Shown here: positions 63,224 through 64,000 of the stretch, piece by piece
Numbering within the stretch: the first letter of the stretch is position 1
Layout of the letters: every line of letters begins with the position of its first letter
Source of the DNA: Mycolicibacillus koreensis
GTDB lineage: Bacteria; Actinomycetota; Actinomycetes; Mycobacteriales; Mycobacteriaceae
DNA length: 64,000 bases
NCBI RefSeq assembly: GCF_002104795.1
Contig: NZ_NCXO01000016.1
Span: 1 to 64,000 of the forward strand
Direction: 5' to 3'
Notes under the pieces: model-generated
Databases searched by the model: none
What the model was told of the DNA's origin: nothing
Seen by the model: the letters and a program-made list of their open reading frames with translations, nothing else
Position numbers and translations under genes: made by a program

Positions 63224-63819
63224 GCCGGCCCCGGCTCGGCGGCGAGGCGCTGCACCACCGGCCGGAGATCCTCGGCGAGCAGTTCGCGCAGAAACACCGC
63301 CGCCACCCGATGCTCACGGTCGAGCACCAGCGTCGACGGCACCACCGAGGTGGGGTATTTGCCGCCGAAGGCGATCAGGGTGCGCATCGCCGGGTCGTAG
63401 ATCGACGGGAACGTGATGGCGCGGTCGGTGATGAAGTCTTGGGCCGCGGCCCGGTTGTAGTCCTGGACGTTGATCCCCACGAACGCGACCCCGTCGGCGC
63501 GGGTGGCGTCGTAGACCTGCTGGAGTTGGTCGATCTCGGTGCGGCACGGCCCGCACCACTGCCCCCACACGTTGATCACGACGACGTCGCCGTCGAAGTC
63601 CGACACACTCACGGTGGTGTCGGGGTCCATCAGGTCCGGGCCGCTGATCGGCCCGGGTCGGCCGCGGTCGGCCGGCGGGTCGTAGAAGATGTCGGTTTTG
63701 CCGCCCGGGGAGACGAATTCGAAGGTCCCGCCCTGCACGACGGCGTCGTCACCGGTGGAACACGCGCTCGCGGCGAGCATCAGTGCGGCCAGCAGCGTCC
63801 AGCCGATCCGGCGCCACAT
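63220..63819 (-). CDS. Thioredoxin-like lipoprotein of cytochrome c maturation (Rv0526-like)
   Basis: 199 aa from ATG 63819. Lipobox LAASAC (Cys20) anchors it outside the membrane. TlpA/ResA-type thioredoxin fold with the redox site WGQWCGPC (Cys89, Cys92), [19 protein letters not shown] insertion helix and cis-Pro in [10 protein letters not shown]. It should receive electrons from CcdA and reduce the CXXCH disulfide of apocytochrome c. Overlaps ccdA by 4 bp; the truncated histidine phosphatase gene ends 2 bp upstream. Confidence 0.94.
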   Translation of the reverse strand: MWRRIGWTLLAALMLAASACSTGDDAVVQGGTFEFVSPGGKTDIFYDPPADRGRPGPISGPDLMDPDTTVSVSDFDGDVVVINVWGQWCGPCRTEIDQLQQVYDATRADGVAFVGINVQDYNRAAAQDFITDRAITFPSIYDPAMRTLIAFGGKYPTSVVPSTLVLDREHRVAAVFLRELLAEDLRPVVQRLAAEPGPA

Positions 63820-63821
63820 GG

Positions 63822-64000
63822 TCAACAGCCGCCCGCCGGCTCGGAGTAGTCGACGCCGACGAACCGGTCGCCCTCGAAGATCAGCGAGGTCACCGACGCC
63901 ACCGTGCACTCGCGGCTGCGCGGGTCGTGCCAGAGCCGATGGCCGGAGAAGAACTGCCGGGCGGTCCACACCGGCAGCTGGTGGGACACGCAGACCGCCT
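63822..64000 (-). CDS. Histidine phosphatase-family protein, C-terminal end only (Rv0525-like)
   Basis: The gene runs off the right edge; 58 complete codons before the TGA (63824-63822) are visible. AVCVSHQLPVWTARQF contains the second catalytic His of the phosphoglycerate mutase-like fold (SHQLP). The end VGVDYSEPAGGC matches the type of protein encoded at this position in M. tuberculosis (Rv0525). It is first in the visible part of the cytochrome c maturation operon, 2 bp before the thioredoxin-like gene. Confidence 0.85.
   Translation of the reverse strand, partial: AVCVSHQLPVWTARQFFSGHRLWHDPRSRECTVASVTSLIFEGDRFVGVDYSEPAGGC

Overview
The window is high-GC DNA from a mycobacterium (Mycobacteriaceae). 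From about 17.6 kb to the right edge, gene content and order follow the M. tuberculosis Rv0525-Rv0566c block: yajQ, a flavin monooxygenase, gpsA, htpX, grcC1, menJ, menG, an mgtA-like gene, an Rv0556-like gene, menD, a bpoC-like hydrolase, menC, a fadD8-like gene, menB, an SDR, a glyoxalase-fold protein, pitA, menE, a MTAP-type phosphorylase, menA and the ccdA-resB-ccsA cytochrome c cluster. GTG starts, TANNNT -10 boxes directly in front of start codons, mycobacterial lipoproteins and an MmpL transporter agree with this. I saw no rRNA, insertion sequence, prophage or CRISPR array.

Layout. 1-2.6 kb: accessory, lower GC; a Pro/Ala-rich C-terminus cut by the edge, a repeat-containing lipoprotein, a small secreted protein and an AraC regulator. 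2.6-17.6 kb: DEAD-box helicase, a DoxD-DoxA fusion, a large MprF-like membrane protein, galT-galK, a FUSC-type membrane protein, a RES-type toxin-antitoxin pair, a DUF309 protein, a lipoprotein and a PPOX-fold protein. 17.6-31.2 kb: tRNA-Tyr, yajQ, a baeRF-like protein, a BVMO-like monooxygenase, an acyl-CoA carboxyltransferase, gpsA, a two-component system, a SulP transporter, an XRE regulator, htpX and the divergent pair grcC1/menJ. 31.2-34.6 kb: a lower-GC insertion carrying a TetR regulator, a frameshifted carotenoid oxygenase and an MpaB-like (DUF2236) oxygenase. 34.6-53 kb: the rest of the menaquinone cluster, interrupted by a TetR/heme-oxygenase cassette, a PknH-like lipoprotein pair and Pro-rich membrane proteins. 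53-57 kb: an MmpL transporter with a divergent TetR. 57-64 kb: menA, small membrane proteins, a MinD-like ATPase and the cytochrome c maturation operon, ending in a truncated histidine phosphatase.

How the genes work together. The window holds menD, menC, menE, menB, menA, menG and menJ, plus the polyprenyl diphosphate synthase grcC1, so nearly the whole menaquinone route is here; menF and menH equivalents are not visible. CcdA, the thioredoxin-like lipoprotein, ResB and CcsA build c-type cytochromes. The unusual material lies in the insertions: (i) the TetR/carotenoid oxygenase/MpaB cassette beside grcC1-menJ, where the TetR frame has ATC where its start should be and the oxygenase has a single-base frameshift; (ii) a drastically shortened but in-frame mgtA; (iii) a TetR/HO-1-type heme oxygenase pair with a double palindromic operator over the promoter; (iv) a RES toxin-antitoxin pair that looks leaderless; (v) a TetR/MmpL pair with a 17-bp tandem operator. 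At least ten genes carry a TANNNT box ending 6-7 nt before the start codon, which suggests widespread leaderless transcription.
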